A DNA stretch of 43,855 nt from CAYYYG01 sp964490875 (GTDB lineage: Bacteria; Patescibacteriota; Microgenomatia; UBA1406; GWC2-37-13). Under the pieces are notes generated by a model. That model ran no database searches, was not told the origin of the DNA, and saw only the letters and a list, made by a program, of their open reading frames with translations. The position numbers and the translations under genes are program-made. The stretch spans positions 1 to 43,855 of the forward strand of contig CAZBEF010000010.1 of assembly GCA_964490875.1 (NCBI GenBank), in the 5' to 3' direction. Shown piece after piece: positions 7,277 to 15,661 of the stretch (its first letter is position 1; each line of letters begins with the position of its first letter).

Positions 7277-8572
7277 ATGGCCGAACGTGAATCATTAAAA
7301 ATTCCTGGAACGACATTTCAGAGAGTAGAGTGGGGTGAACTAGCAGCTCGGCAGGAACTCCATCGCGATGATTTTATTCAGATTATTGACAATCCGGCAT
7401 ATATTAATGCCCTAAGAATGCAGCTTAAAGAAAATGAACTGCAAAGAATTGATTCTGCGTATAAACTGCGCTTAAAAGAAGTGTGGAGGTTAACTCCTAA
7501 TCATGGGGAATGGGATGATTTTTTGACGCAAAGAATGAAAGGTAACGATGGAGTAATGATATGGAATAAACTTACTGGAGAATGGAGGAGAACATTAAGT
7601 AAAGAAGAATACCGTAGAGTTTTCGAATCTAGGTTAGGCCATCTATTTACTAGGAATGAGATCGAAAACATGAAAAATAAGATCGGCGTTTTTTTTGGAA
7701 TGAGCACAGGTTCTGAGGTATTAAAAACTCTTTTACAGGAAGGAATGGAAAATTTTATTGCTGCAGATCCAGACGAAATAGATCTATCTAATATAACAAG
7801 ATTATCTGATGCAACAGATGCCGATGTCGGGAAAAACAAAGCAGTATTAATGGGAAATGTGGTGGTGGGAATTAATCCCTATGCAAAGTTCACTCTCTTT
7901 CCAAGGAAATTAGATGATGAAGAGATGAAAAGTGTTATTGCTCAAGGGGAATATGTGATAGAAATGATTGACGGTATAGATAAAAAAATAGTGATTCGTG
8001 ATTTAGCAAAAGCAGTAGCCAATGAAACTGGTCGCAATATTCCAGTTATTATGGGTACTAACTTATTCGATGCTCCGTTAATAACTGTTGATATGATGGA
8101 ACCTACTGAAGAAAGTAAACCAAAGGTGTATTTCCAAAATCCAGAATTAACAGAAGAAGACCTACAAATATTAAAAAGTAAACCGAGAGAAAATGCTACT
8201 CCAGCAGAAAAAATGGCTGACTTTATTCATAAAACAGCAAAAGCGATTAAGTTAATTGGTAGAGCAAATATCCCAGATCGCCACATGGTGAGTTTTATAC
8301 TTTCTGCAAAAGGTAAAGTACCGTTTTGGTCACAACGTGGTTCAGATGCAAAAATGGTAGGAATACTAGTTGAACATCAGGTGAGAAAATTCATTAATGG
8401 TTTACAAGTGGATCCAATATCTAAATTACCTTCTCAAGTACAATATCCAGATGATGATGTTGAATTTCTTAGGGATATGACTAAAAGATATCCAGAAGTG
8501 TTTAGTAAATATTCTTCTTTAGCCGAAGCGATTAATGCAGAATATAATGAAATATTTGCTGCATTTGCATAA
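7277..8572 (+). CDS. E1/ThiF/MoeB-like adenylyltransferase
   Basis: 431 aa. Residues ~135-290 match the E1-like Rossmann domain. They include a nucleotide loop GMSTGS (141-146, in place of the usual GxGGxGS), the strand and acidic motif FIAADPDEIDLSNITR (Asp164, Asp166, Asn172, Arg175), then DADVGKNKA with the conserved Lys, INPYA, and a later VIEMIDGIDKK like the vvDaiD motif of ThiF/TcdA. Members adenylate the C-terminus of a ubiquitin-like protein or peptide, or a small carboxylate. I see no cysteine in the whole protein, so a thioester-forming E1 mechanism is unlikely and a MccB- or TcdA-like mechanism fits better. Residues 1-130 and 300-431 are helical and unassigned. It follows the preceding gene by 1 nt. 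No ubiquitin-like or JAB protease gene is nearby. Confidence 0.75.
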   Translation: MAERESLKIPGTTFQRVEWGELAARQELHRDDFIQIIDNPAYINALRMQLKENELQRIDSAYKLRLKEVWRLTPNHGEWDDFLTQRMKGNDGVMIWNKLTGEWRRTLSKEEYRRVFESRLGHLFTRNEIENMKNKIGVFFGMSTGSEVLKTLLQEGMENFIAADPDEIDLSNITRLSDATDADVGKNKAVLMGNVVVGINPYAKFTLFPRKLDDEEMKSVIAQGEYVIEMIDGIDKKIVIRDLAKAVANETGRNIPVIMGTNLFDAPLITVDMMEPTEESKPKVYFQNPELTEEDLQILKSKPRENATPAEKMADFIHKTAKAIKLIGRANIPDRHMVSFILSAKGKVPFWSQRGSDAKMVGILVEHQVRKFINGLQVDPISKLPSQVQYPDDDVEFLRDMTKRYPEVFSKYSSLAEAINAEYNEIFAAFA

Positions 8573-8639
8573 TTTCTTTCGTAATCATTGATCTTCACTC
8601 CTGTATATGGTAGTTTTATTATAGTAGTTTATATATACT

Positions 8640-11474
8640 ATGTACCTTGCTGTTTCTCTGATAACCGCATTCATCAATATACTTTTAGGTATTTTCGTTT
8701 ATACAAAAAATCCAAAGAGTTCTACAAACAGATTACTTACTTTGTTAACAGTAATAATAAGTTCATGGACTGTAACGAACTATTTTTCATTAAATTCTAC
8801 ATCACCAACCGATACTTTATTTTGGATTAGGGTAGTTATGTTTGTTACTTCAGGGTTAGGCCCCGTAGTTTTCCTCCTCGTAAAATCTTATCCTGATGCA
8901 GAAGTAAATCTATCAAAAAAAATAATATATGGTTTGTCGATATATGTTGTTATAACAATGTTATTGGCAATAAGTCCTTTTATGTTTCAATCGGTAAGCA
9001 TTAAAGATGGGAATATTCAGCCAGTTCCAGGGCCTGCTATTATTTTTTATGCAGTTGGTTTCTTAGGTTCATTATTTGCTGCTTTTATTACTACTGCGTT
9101 TAAATATAAAAAATCATCTGGTTTAATAAGGGCGCAGATGAAGTATTTATTATTAGGAATAATACTCACTTTTTCTTCTATAGCAATTACTAATTTTATA
9201 TTTGTTCTTCTACTAAAGATAAGTTCTTTTGTAGTGCTTGGGCCTTCTTTTAGTCTTATTTTTGTAATTTGCATAACCTATGCCATCATAAAACACAGAT
9301 TCCTAGACATACACCTCATTGTCGCCAGATCTGTTGCGTATGCATTACTCCTAATACTCCTTGCAATAATTTATGTATTCGGTTTCATCTTGCTTGCCGT
9401 ATTTGTGAACCAGCAGCCGGTTGACATGTCAAATCTGGTCACCACCGGTATATTCACCCTTCTGATTGTTTTCACCTTCCAGCCGCTTCGTAAATATCTT
9501 GAAAAAGTAACTGCCCAAACCTTCTACCGCAAAATGTACAGTACACAGACAATATTATGGAATATGAGCCGTATTTTAGCTTCTACCGATTCAATAGCAG
9601 AACTTACTGAGCAGATATTGAAAGAATTAACGTCTCAGATAAGTATTATGTCTGGCTCGATTATCCTTGTGCGAGACTGTAATATAGTTTGGAATAAAAA
9701 AGTGGGCAACAATCATTTTGACAATCTGGATCAAGATGCAATATGTAAACTATTAAATACGATCGTTAAAACTTCGAAAGAACACATCCTTATTTTCGAT
9801 GAAATGTACGAATCACCAGAGAAAAAAATCATGCGGGATAACAATATATCGGCTTTGCTTGCTTTGATCGTTCATGACGAAGCGATTGGCGCCATTATAC
9901 TTTCCGAAAAGGCCTCGGGTGATATTTATTCGCTTGAAGATATCGGTTTGTTGAAAATCATTACTCCAGAGATTGCAATTGCTCTCAAAAATTCGCTTTC
10001 GTATGATGAAATTAAACGCTTCAACAGTACTCTGCAAATGGAAGTTTCCAAAGCAACCGATGAAGTAAAAAATGCCAATGAACAAATGTATAAACGAAAT
10101 CTGGATCTGGCAGAACGGAATAAGACACTCGCCTTGTTGAGGAAGATAGATGATGTAATATTAGCGTCCGTGACCGATACGAAAAAAATCGCTCAGAAAG
10201 TGGCTGATATGATAATTCTCGAAAGCCCCGTGAAATCAATCCTTATCGGTATTCTCAGCGATGATGGCAATTATGTTTACGAGCTTGCCACCGCTCCGCA
10301 TGCTATTATGCAGATGGTTGTGGAGAAGCTCAATCATAATTACCAGGGAATCAAACTCCCCATGACAGAAAAAGACAACGTACTTGTGGCAGCTATCGAA
10401 AAAAAGATGATGCATATAACCACTAATTTATATGACATTGTCCGGCCGATGTTTTTAAAAGAGGATTCGGCGAAACTACAGGCCTTTATTGGAGCTAAAT
10501 CCCATGTAATTTATCCGCTGATTGTACATGGCACGGTGATCGGTGTCGTAACCATGGGGCTTCACGACGATTATGTAACTCTCACCGAGCAGCAGAAAGA
10601 TCTTATTGTCCGTCTGGTGAATGTGATCGGAATCGCGATAGACAACGCCCTTCTATATCAGAAAATTGCCGAAGCCAACGAACGATTAAAGCAGTTAGAT
10701 TTGTTAAAAGATGAATTCGTTTCGGTAGCTTCTCATGAACTGCGTACACCCATGACTGCAATTAAGTCATATCTCTGGCTGGCATTGGCTGAAAAAGCCG
10801 GTCCATTAAGCGATAAGCTTCGGTTTTATCTGGACAGATCGTATCTTTCAACAAACCGACTTATTAAATTGGTGAATGATATGCTGAATGTTTCGCGAAT
10901 TGAATCTGGACGTATGAGTTTCGATATGCAGAAAACAGATCTGGCGCAGCTTATTGAAGAAACAATTTCCGAAGTCAAACCGCGCGCCGATGAACTCTCT
11001 ATTCAGATCGTCAATACTGTTACCAAAGCTCAGAATATACCGCCGGCCCTTGCCGACCAGGATAAGGTTAAGGAAGTATTAATTAATCTCATCGGGAATT
11101 CGCTTAAATTTACTCCCAAGAACGGCACTATACGGGTTTGGCTTGAACAGAAAGATAATATGCTCATCACCAATGTTACCGATAGCGGAGAAGGCATATC
11201 CCAAGAAGATATTCCAAAATTATTTCAGAAATTCGGTCTGGTAAAAGGTTCATACCAAACCAATAAGCAGTCGGCGCAGGGAACTGGTTTGGGGCTTTAT
11301 ATTTGTAAAGCAATCATGAAGGAGCACGGCGGCGATATATGGGCCAGTTCCGAAGGCCATGGAAAAGGCGCCACATTCGGATTTTCTTTGAGAATGTATA
11401 CCGAAGCAGACTACTTGCATTTCCGCGAGCTTGCCAAAAAAGACGGCCTTGGAATAATTCATTCTGAAGTTTAG
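8640..11474 (+). CDS. Membrane sensor histidine kinase with two GAF-like domains
   Basis: 944 aa. The first ~285 residues contain about eight hydrophobic helices resembling the 7TM N-terminal region of bacterial histidine kinases. A GAF-like domain spans about 305-455, a coiled coil about 460-500, and a second GAF about 500-685. The H-box is SVASHELRTPMTAIKS with phospho-acceptor His699. The ATPase domain shows N-box LINLIGNSLKF (Asn820), DSGEGI (Asp848), FQKFG and GTGLGLYICKAI (from Gly881). All catalytic boxes are intact. No response regulator is encoded in the window, so this is an orphan kinase. The first ~650 bp (membrane part) are clearly more AT-rich than the rest, hinting at a domain swap near base 9290. 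Start: ATG 8640, directly after a TATACT sequence. Confidence 0.93.
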   Translation: MYLAVSLITAFINILLGIFVYTKNPKSSTNRLLTLLTVIISSWTVTNYFSLNSTSPTDTLFWIRVVMFVTSGLGPVVFLLVKSYPDAEVNLSKKIIYGLSIYVVITMLLAISPFMFQSVSIKDGNIQPVPGPAIIFYAVGFLGSLFAAFITTAFKYKKSSGLIRAQMKYLLLGIILTFSSIAITNFIFVLLLKISSFVVLGPSFSLIFVICITYAIIKHRFLDIHLIVARSVAYALLLILLAIIYVFGFILLAVFVNQQPVDMSNLVTTGIFTLLIVFTFQPLRKYLEKVTAQTFYRKMYSTQTILWNMSRILASTDSIAELTEQILKELTSQISIMSGSIILVRDCNIVWNKKVGNNHFDNLDQDAICKLLNTIVKTSKEHILIFDEMYESPEKKIMRDNNISALLALIVHDEAIGAIILSEKASGDIYSLEDIGLLKIITPEIAIALKNSLSYDEIKRFNSTLQMEVSKATDEVKNANEQMYKRNLDLAERNKTLALLRKIDDVILASVTDTKKIAQKVADMIILESPVKSILIGILSDDGNYVYELATAPHAIMQMVVEKLNHNYQGIKLPMTEKDNVLVAAIEKKMMHITTNLYDIVRPMFLKEDSAKLQAFIGAKSHVIYPLIVHGTVIGVVTMGLHDDYVTLTEQQKDLIVRLVNVIGIAIDNALLYQKIAEANERLKQLDLLKDEFVSVASHELRTPMTAIKSYLWLALAEKAGPLSDKLRFYLDRSYLSTNRLIKLVNDMLNVSRIESGRMSFDMQKTDLAQLIEETISEVKPRADELSIQIVNTVTKAQNIPPALADQDKVKEVLINLIGNSLKFTPKNGTIRVWLEQKDNMLITNVTDSGEGISQEDIPKLFQKFGLVKGSYQTNKQSAQGTGLGLYICKAIMKEHGGDIWASSEGHGKGATFGFSLRMYTEADYLHFRELAKKDGLGIIHSEV

Positions 11475-11510
11475 TATCCAATTGTCATTGGATTTATAAA
11501 ATGTTCTGAC

Positions 11511-11539
11511 GTGAAAATTAACATACCTGATATTTTCAC
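11511..11539. repeat. Inverted repeat between the kinase gene and the next gene
   Basis: GTGAAAAT (11511-11518), 13-nt loop, ATTTTCAC (11532-11539): perfect 8-bp arms. It sits 36 nt after the kinase stop and 14 nt before the next -10 box. It could be an operator covering the -35 region or a weak terminator hairpin without a T-run; I cannot decide. Confidence 0.4.
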
Positions 11540-11553
11540 TGAATAATAGGGTG

Positions 11554-11559
11554 TATAAT
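11554..11559 (+). promoter_or_regulatory. -10 box of the 11587 gene
   Basis: A perfect TATAAT ends 27 nt before the ATG at 11587. It overlaps an in-frame GTG at 11551, which is therefore rejected as the start. No clear -35. Confidence 0.45.
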
Positions 11560-11586
11560 ATACACGTTAGTACATATTACATTCCT

Positions 11587-12759
11587 ATGACGGAATTTCA
11601 CTCCCCTTTCGATCCTCGTTTTGCCGGTGCGCTTGTGGCTCCCCAAAGAAGAACAGCATATGGCGTCTTATTATCAGATGGATTTCATTCTTTATCATCA
11701 CGTCTTTCTCACGCTTATGCGGAAGAAACATGCCCTTCGCAATCGCTACGGGGAAAATTTGAACGTATCAAACTCAGCCATAGATCTCAAGAAGAGTTCA
11801 ATAAACTGTTTTTAACATCGGATTGGAATCCCGCCATGTTTACCGAGACCTCGAATGGTTTGCATGTTCGCGATTCATTAGATCAGGTATTTGAAAATGT
11901 CTGCAATCTTTCCGCCACACGGGCTTTTTATCTGGATATTGAAGAAGCAGAGAAAATAGCCAAAAATGCAGTAAATGTTATGGCTTTATTTAAGCATTCC
12001 ATGACCGGGATAGCTGCACTATACACATCTGTCGGAATGAATAAGCAGAAGAGCGAAGAATTTGTGAGAATGTTAAAAATAAGTGTTCCCGCCATGATTA
12101 TTTTAAATACCATAGTCGGCACGGGAAGCGAATTTCTAGCGGGGTATCTGGGATTAAATCAATATAGGAATGAAATTCTGCAATATATAGACGGAGTCGA
12201 TCCGGTATTACGAAATTTGTTTGCCGTTTTGGGGCCGGCATTATCGCAAGGATTGTTATTTCTGCTCACCGATATGCGCAATAAGTTGTCAATTGAGATG
12301 GGCGAGAATGGATTAATTCCGTTTGATCCGGCTCAATATGCCGTGTATAAGCTTACCGGATCGGATAAGAAACAGAATAGCTTGAAGCAAATTGGAATAC
12401 GTACAGGTACACATATTGCATATCCGGGCAACTGGCCGGACTTTAAATGGTTTGGTATGCTCTTGGCCGGTGACTACGGGGTAACATTTACCGGAGGAGT
12501 AATGTTTGCAATTCTTGCAAAAATAATTTACCTGATCGGTGGGAAAACGGCTATTAAGTTCAAACAAAATATGGAGAAACACAGACAGTTGAATGAGAAT
12601 GGAGAAGAACAACCTCAAGAAGAACTGGCCGAAATAATCAAAAATGACCTTCTGCCGGATATTATCAGATGGCTTTCTACGAAGTCAGAAGAAGAACTTG
12701 CGGAGCTTTTAGATCTTACAAAAATACCCGGTCTTCAGGCACAGGAATTGGCAATGTAG
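11587..12759 (+). CDS. Unrecognised protein with two or three membrane segments
   Basis: 390 aa from the ATG at 11587. I do not recognise the family. Residues 1-165 are polar with no signal peptide. Hydrophobic segments occur at about 167-190 (VPAMIILNTIVGTG...), 212-230 (LFAVLGPALSQGLLFLL) and 299-318 (VTFTGGVMFAILAKIIYLIG). The C-terminal ~70 residues are highly charged and helical, ending in LLDLTKIPGL. It may be an integral membrane protein with large cytoplasmic ends. It lies downstream of the sensor kinase with its own -10 box, and is followed by 190 nt of non-coding DNA. Base composition is like the kinase C-terminal part and richer in GC than the 12950 gene. Confidence 0.6.
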   Translation: MTEFHSPFDPRFAGALVAPQRRTAYGVLLSDGFHSLSSRLSHAYAEETCPSQSLRGKFERIKLSHRSQEEFNKLFLTSDWNPAMFTETSNGLHVRDSLDQVFENVCNLSATRAFYLDIEEAEKIAKNAVNVMALFKHSMTGIAALYTSVGMNKQKSEEFVRMLKISVPAMIILNTIVGTGSEFLAGYLGLNQYRNEILQYIDGVDPVLRNLFAVLGPALSQGLLFLLTDMRNKLSIEMGENGLIPFDPAQYAVYKLTGSDKKQNSLKQIGIRTGTHIAYPGNWPDFKWFGMLLAGDYGVTFTGGVMFAILAKIIYLIGGKTAIKFKQNMEKHRQLNENGEEQPQEELAEIIKNDLLPDIIRWLSTKSEEELAELLDLTKIPGLQAQELAM

Positions 12760-12882
12760 CATATAAGCGATTGATTTTTGGTTTAGAGCTATCTATACTG
12801 GCTATGATATGTACATTACTATATTCTATTTTTATCTATTTATACATATTTAATACATAGTTTGAAAATAAGGTATAATACG

Positions 12883-12911
12883 TTGACTTCAAGCCTGTTG
12901 ACTGATATAAT
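12883..12911 (+). promoter_or_regulatory. Strong promoter of the 12950 gene
   Basis: TTGACT (12883-12888), 17-nt spacer, TATAAT (12906-12911) with an extended TGA just upstream. This is the best sigma70-type match in the window. The ATG at 12950 is 38 nt downstream, so this gene has a short leader, without a visible Shine-Dalgarno. Confidence 0.75.
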
Positions 12912-12949
12912 TTCACTATTACTATAGGTTAAATTAATTTTAAAAACTA

Positions 12950-14185
12950 ATGAGTATTGCAGAACGAACAAGTATTCCACTAGCGCCACATCATATTCAA
13001 CCAGTTACTTTAAAGGGTACTTTAGATAACCATGATAATATTTACTCATTAGTTCCTGAGACAGATACAAAAAGATTTAATCTGCAAGATAGTCTCCAGC
13101 CAAAACCTCCTACAAATATAAATATAAAAGATCTAGGAAATGGACTCGGAACAGTATATGAACTTAAACAGGCCAAAAAACGTGAAGGGATTTGGGCTGA
13201 ACCTATCACAAATGAACAAGCTCAAATGTATGCCCGCCAATGGAGATTTTATAATGAATTAGGATTGATCGTAAATGATATTGTAGAAGCGCGTTTAGTT
13301 CAAGCCAGAGGCACAGATATTCCTCAAAAAGACGAGCTGAAGGCGAGTATTATAGATACAATATACGGCGGAGTTGTACCAGGTATGCCTACTGACTTAA
13401 TATATAGTCACAACACTAATTTTACTGATTTAATGTCTCAGCGTGAACGTGATGCAAATATCAGGCTCATTACAGATAAGATGCCTGAAATTATAAGGAA
13501 ATGGGAAAAATGCAAAAAGGGACCTGATATATCAGCAAAACAAAGATGGGCTGATGCAACTGGCACTACATTTAATATTCTTGTGGGAAAGCAATCTGCT
13601 ACTGATGTATATAGAGCCATTGGATATTCCCCAACACAAATTACCCGCATACAAGATGTAAGACATAGATCTGTTCCTGCTAATTTTGCTATGTTGGCAT
13701 TGAGTGATCAGGGAACAAGCGCTGTTGGTATAGCTACTGGACATACTATTAATTATGATGCAATCCCTGACCCTGCTAAATACGCGTTATTTGTAGCTGC
13801 ATTTGTCGGTTATTATACTCAGCTTGCATTAACAGTAGACAAAGCTCGTAAACTAATGGAAAATGATCCAGATATCACACCGAGTTATTCAGCATATACA
13901 GCTTTTCCTATTATTCAACGTTTATTCTCAGAGGAAGAAGTTAGATCAAAGCAAATTACATTTGCAGGAGCGTATTTAGGGTTGAATCCTTATGAAGTAG
14001 CAAAGGAAGTAATGTGGGACACATATCCATTGTGGACTAATAGATGGTTAGAAACACGTATAGGAGGAGATTTGTCTGCAATTGCTATTTTAGCAGCGCA
14101 ACAACATGGTGTGTTCCCACATTTGGAAACAGCTTGGCATAAAATAAATGGTATTCCTAAAAAGTTAGCAAAATATAAAAAGTAA
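12950..14185 (+). CDS. Unrecognised soluble protein of 411 aa
   Basis: No family recognised. It has no signal peptide; the only mildly hydrophobic stretch is around YALFVAAFVGYYTQLAL (residues ~278-294), which looks like a buried helix. It is rich in Tyr, Thr and Asn, with a basic C-terminal tail (IPKKLAKYKK). Its size and AT-rich base composition resemble the genes at 6058 and 7277 more than its immediate neighbours, which may mean a shared origin; I see no clear sequence similarity between them. It is preceded by the strongest promoter in the window, suggesting good expression. The stop at 14185 is 11 nt before the SpeD-like gene's -10 box. Confidence 0.6.
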   Translation: MSIAERTSIPLAPHHIQPVTLKGTLDNHDNIYSLVPETDTKRFNLQDSLQPKPPTNINIKDLGNGLGTVYELKQAKKREGIWAEPITNEQAQMYARQWRFYNELGLIVNDIVEARLVQARGTDIPQKDELKASIIDTIYGGVVPGMPTDLIYSHNTNFTDLMSQRERDANIRLITDKMPEIIRKWEKCKKGPDISAKQRWADATGTTFNILVGKQSATDVYRAIGYSPTQITRIQDVRHRSVPANFAMLALSDQGTSAVGIATGHTINYDAIPDPAKYALFVAAFVGYYTQLALTVDKARKLMENDPDITPSYSAYTAFPIIQRLFSEEEVRSKQITFAGAYLGLNPYEVAKEVMWDTYPLWTNRWLETRIGGDLSAIAILAAQQHGVFPHLETAWHKINGIPKKLAKYKK

Positions 14186-14196
14186 AATTAAGATGT

Positions 14197-14202
14197 TATA
14201 AT
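14197..14202 (+). promoter_or_regulatory. -10 box of the SpeD-like gene
   Basis: TATAAT with an extended TGT (14194-14196), ending 27 nt before the ATG at 14230. The short leader contains an out-of-frame ATG at 14213. Confidence 0.45.
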
Positions 14203-14229
14203 GATTATATATTATGGGTTACTCAAAAT

Positions 14230-14622
14230 ATGAAAAATAACAGACCGTTCGGACTTCATCTCATGGTAGACGCCTACAACTGCGACAAAAAAGTTCTCAA
14301 CGATGCAAATGCATTGTATGATTTCCTCGATAAAATGCCCGACCTTATGGATATGAAAAAAATGACGAAGCCATACTTGGTTACCACTCCTGGGAATGGA
14401 GCACATGATCCGGGCGGGTGGTCTGGTTTTGTTATCATCGAGGAATCACACATAAGCGTCCACACCTTCGTCGGCCGCAAATTTGTTACCATAGATGTGT
14501 ATTCTTGCAAGTGGTTTGACGCCAAAAAAGCCGTCGATTCAATAAAGAAAATATTTAAAACATCAGATCTGGAAGTGTACGAAGAAGTACGCGGCAAAAA
14601 ATATCCAGATAAAAACCTTTAA
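14230..14622 (+). CDS. speD: SpeD-family pyruvoyl decarboxylase proenzyme (AdoMet decarboxylase-like)
   Basis: 130 aa, the usual length of class 1b SpeD. The N-terminus FGLHLMVDAYNC matches the family, and the self-cleavage motif is EESHISVHT, with Glu72-Ser73 as the expected cleavage site that yields the pyruvoyl group. His78 and Cys93 (in IDVYSCKWFD) stand at +5 and +20 from the serine, the same spacing as the catalytic Ser63/His68/Cys83 of the Thermotoga enzyme. The canonical reaction makes decarboxylated AdoMet for spermidine synthesis. No speE is nearby, and some SpeD homologues act on arginine or ornithine instead, so the substrate is open. It is probably co-transcribed with the DUF2156 gene 8 nt downstream. 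Confidence 0.92.
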   Translation: MKNNRPFGLHLMVDAYNCDKKVLNDANALYDFLDKMPDLMDMKKMTKPYLVTTPGNGAHDPGGWSGFVIIEESHISVHTFVGRKFVTIDVYSCKWFDAKKAVDSIKKIFKTSDLEVYEEVRGKKYPDKNL

Positions 14623-14630
14623 AACCTTGT

Positions 14631-15629
14631 ATGACGAGAATTACCTGGACACCGTTACATAACACGATGCTGCGTCGTGTTTCCCATAAAAAGCCATCCT
14701 ATCATACACACTCAGACTCCAAGCTACTATTTCCTCATTTCAAAAAACTCGAATTATCAGATAGAGAAACTATCGAATCGTTTGTCAGTGAATATCCTCC
14801 GTATTCTGATTTTAATTTTACGAGTCTGTGGAGTTACAATGTCCACGACGAAGCAGAGTTCAGTTTTCTTAATGATAATCTAGTAGTCAAATTTCATGAT
14901 TATATAACCGGCGAGCCGTTTTATACATTCATAGGAGAAAATAAGCCTGTCGAAACAGTAGAAACGTTGTTAAAGTCGGCACAGGAGAATGGTTTAGCTC
15001 ATAAGCTCAAGTTAATTCCCGAAGTAGTAGCTAAAGCATTGGCTAACTATAAGCATAATTTTTCTATCGTCGAAGACCACGCGAATCATGATTACGTTTA
15101 TTCAGTAAAAGACCATGCCGAATTGAAGGGGAGGTTATTTCAGGATAAACGCCAGCTGGTAAATCATTTTACAAAAAACTATCCAGATCATAAAGTCAGT
15201 TTTCTTGATGTTCGAGAATGGGGCGCTCGGGAAGAAGTAGTCAAGTTATTCTTAACATGGGAAGAAATAAAACATGCATCGAAAGAAGAAACGGAGCATG
15301 AATTCAGAGCCGTAAACAGAATTCTTGATGCAGCTCAGCATCTGAATTTACAGACAATTGGAATCTATGTCAATAACAACCTGATTGCATTCTCGATCAG
15401 TAATGTCTGCCAGGGCAATCATGCAGTAGCTCATTTTGAGAAAGTACACAAGGATTTCAAAGGTGCTTCGGCGGTTATCCGGCATGAAGTCGCAAAACAT
15501 ATGCAGAAAAAGAATGTAGAATTCATCAACTACGAACAGGATTTAGGAATTGAAGGCCTGCGGAAGGCAAAACAATACTGGAATCCAACTCACTTTCTTA
15601 AAAAATATACGATTTCTTCTTTAACTTGA
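14631..15629 (+). CDS. DUF2156 / LPG-synthase C-terminal domain protein
   Basis: 332 aa, soluble. Diagnostic features of the phosphatidylglycerol lysyltransferase C-terminal domain (a double GNAT fold) are visible. They are YPPYSDFNFTSLW near residues 55-67, DYVYSVKDHAELKGRLFQDKR near 150-170, NHFTKNYPDH, and a C-terminal GASAVIRHEVAKH...INYEQDLGIEGLRKAK, which matches the acyl-acceptor helix and N-x-x-x-D-x-G region. In MprF this domain transfers an aminoacyl group from tRNA to a lipid, but here there is no membrane flippase part. Stand-alone DUF2156 proteins may aminoacylate other acceptors. The pairing with SpeD suggests, as inference only, a polyamine or amino-acid conjugate. The stop codon overlaps the -35 box of the next gene. 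Confidence 0.85.
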   Translation: MTRITWTPLHNTMLRRVSHKKPSYHTHSDSKLLFPHFKKLELSDRETIESFVSEYPPYSDFNFTSLWSYNVHDEAEFSFLNDNLVVKFHDYITGEPFYTFIGENKPVETVETLLKSAQENGLAHKLKLIPEVVAKALANYKHNFSIVEDHANHDYVYSVKDHAELKGRLFQDKRQLVNHFTKNYPDHKVSFLDVREWGAREEVVKLFLTWEEIKHASKEETEHEFRAVNRILDAAQHLNLQTIGIYVNNNLIAFSISNVCQGNHAVAHFEKVHKDFKGASAVIRHEVAKHMQKKNVEFINYEQDLGIEGLRKAKQYWNPTHFLKKYTISSLT

Positions 15630-15653
15630 CTTTTATAGGTACTTTGCTATAAG
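15626..15653 (+). promoter_or_regulatory. Promoter of the 15662 membrane protein (leaderless type)
   Basis: TTGACT (15626-15631, overlapping the upstream stop codon), 16-nt spacer, TATAAG (15648-15653) with extended TGC. The ATG at 15662 follows after 8 nt. Confidence 0.65.
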
Positions 15654-15661
15654 CTTGGTAT

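Noticed and set aside
8588..8830. Plus-strand 80-aa frame overlapping the kinase start
   Set aside because: Out-of-frame shadow of the kinase membrane region.
11551..11586. GTG start at 11551 for the 390-aa protein
   Set aside because: It overlaps a perfect TATAAT box and would lie upstream of the transcript start.
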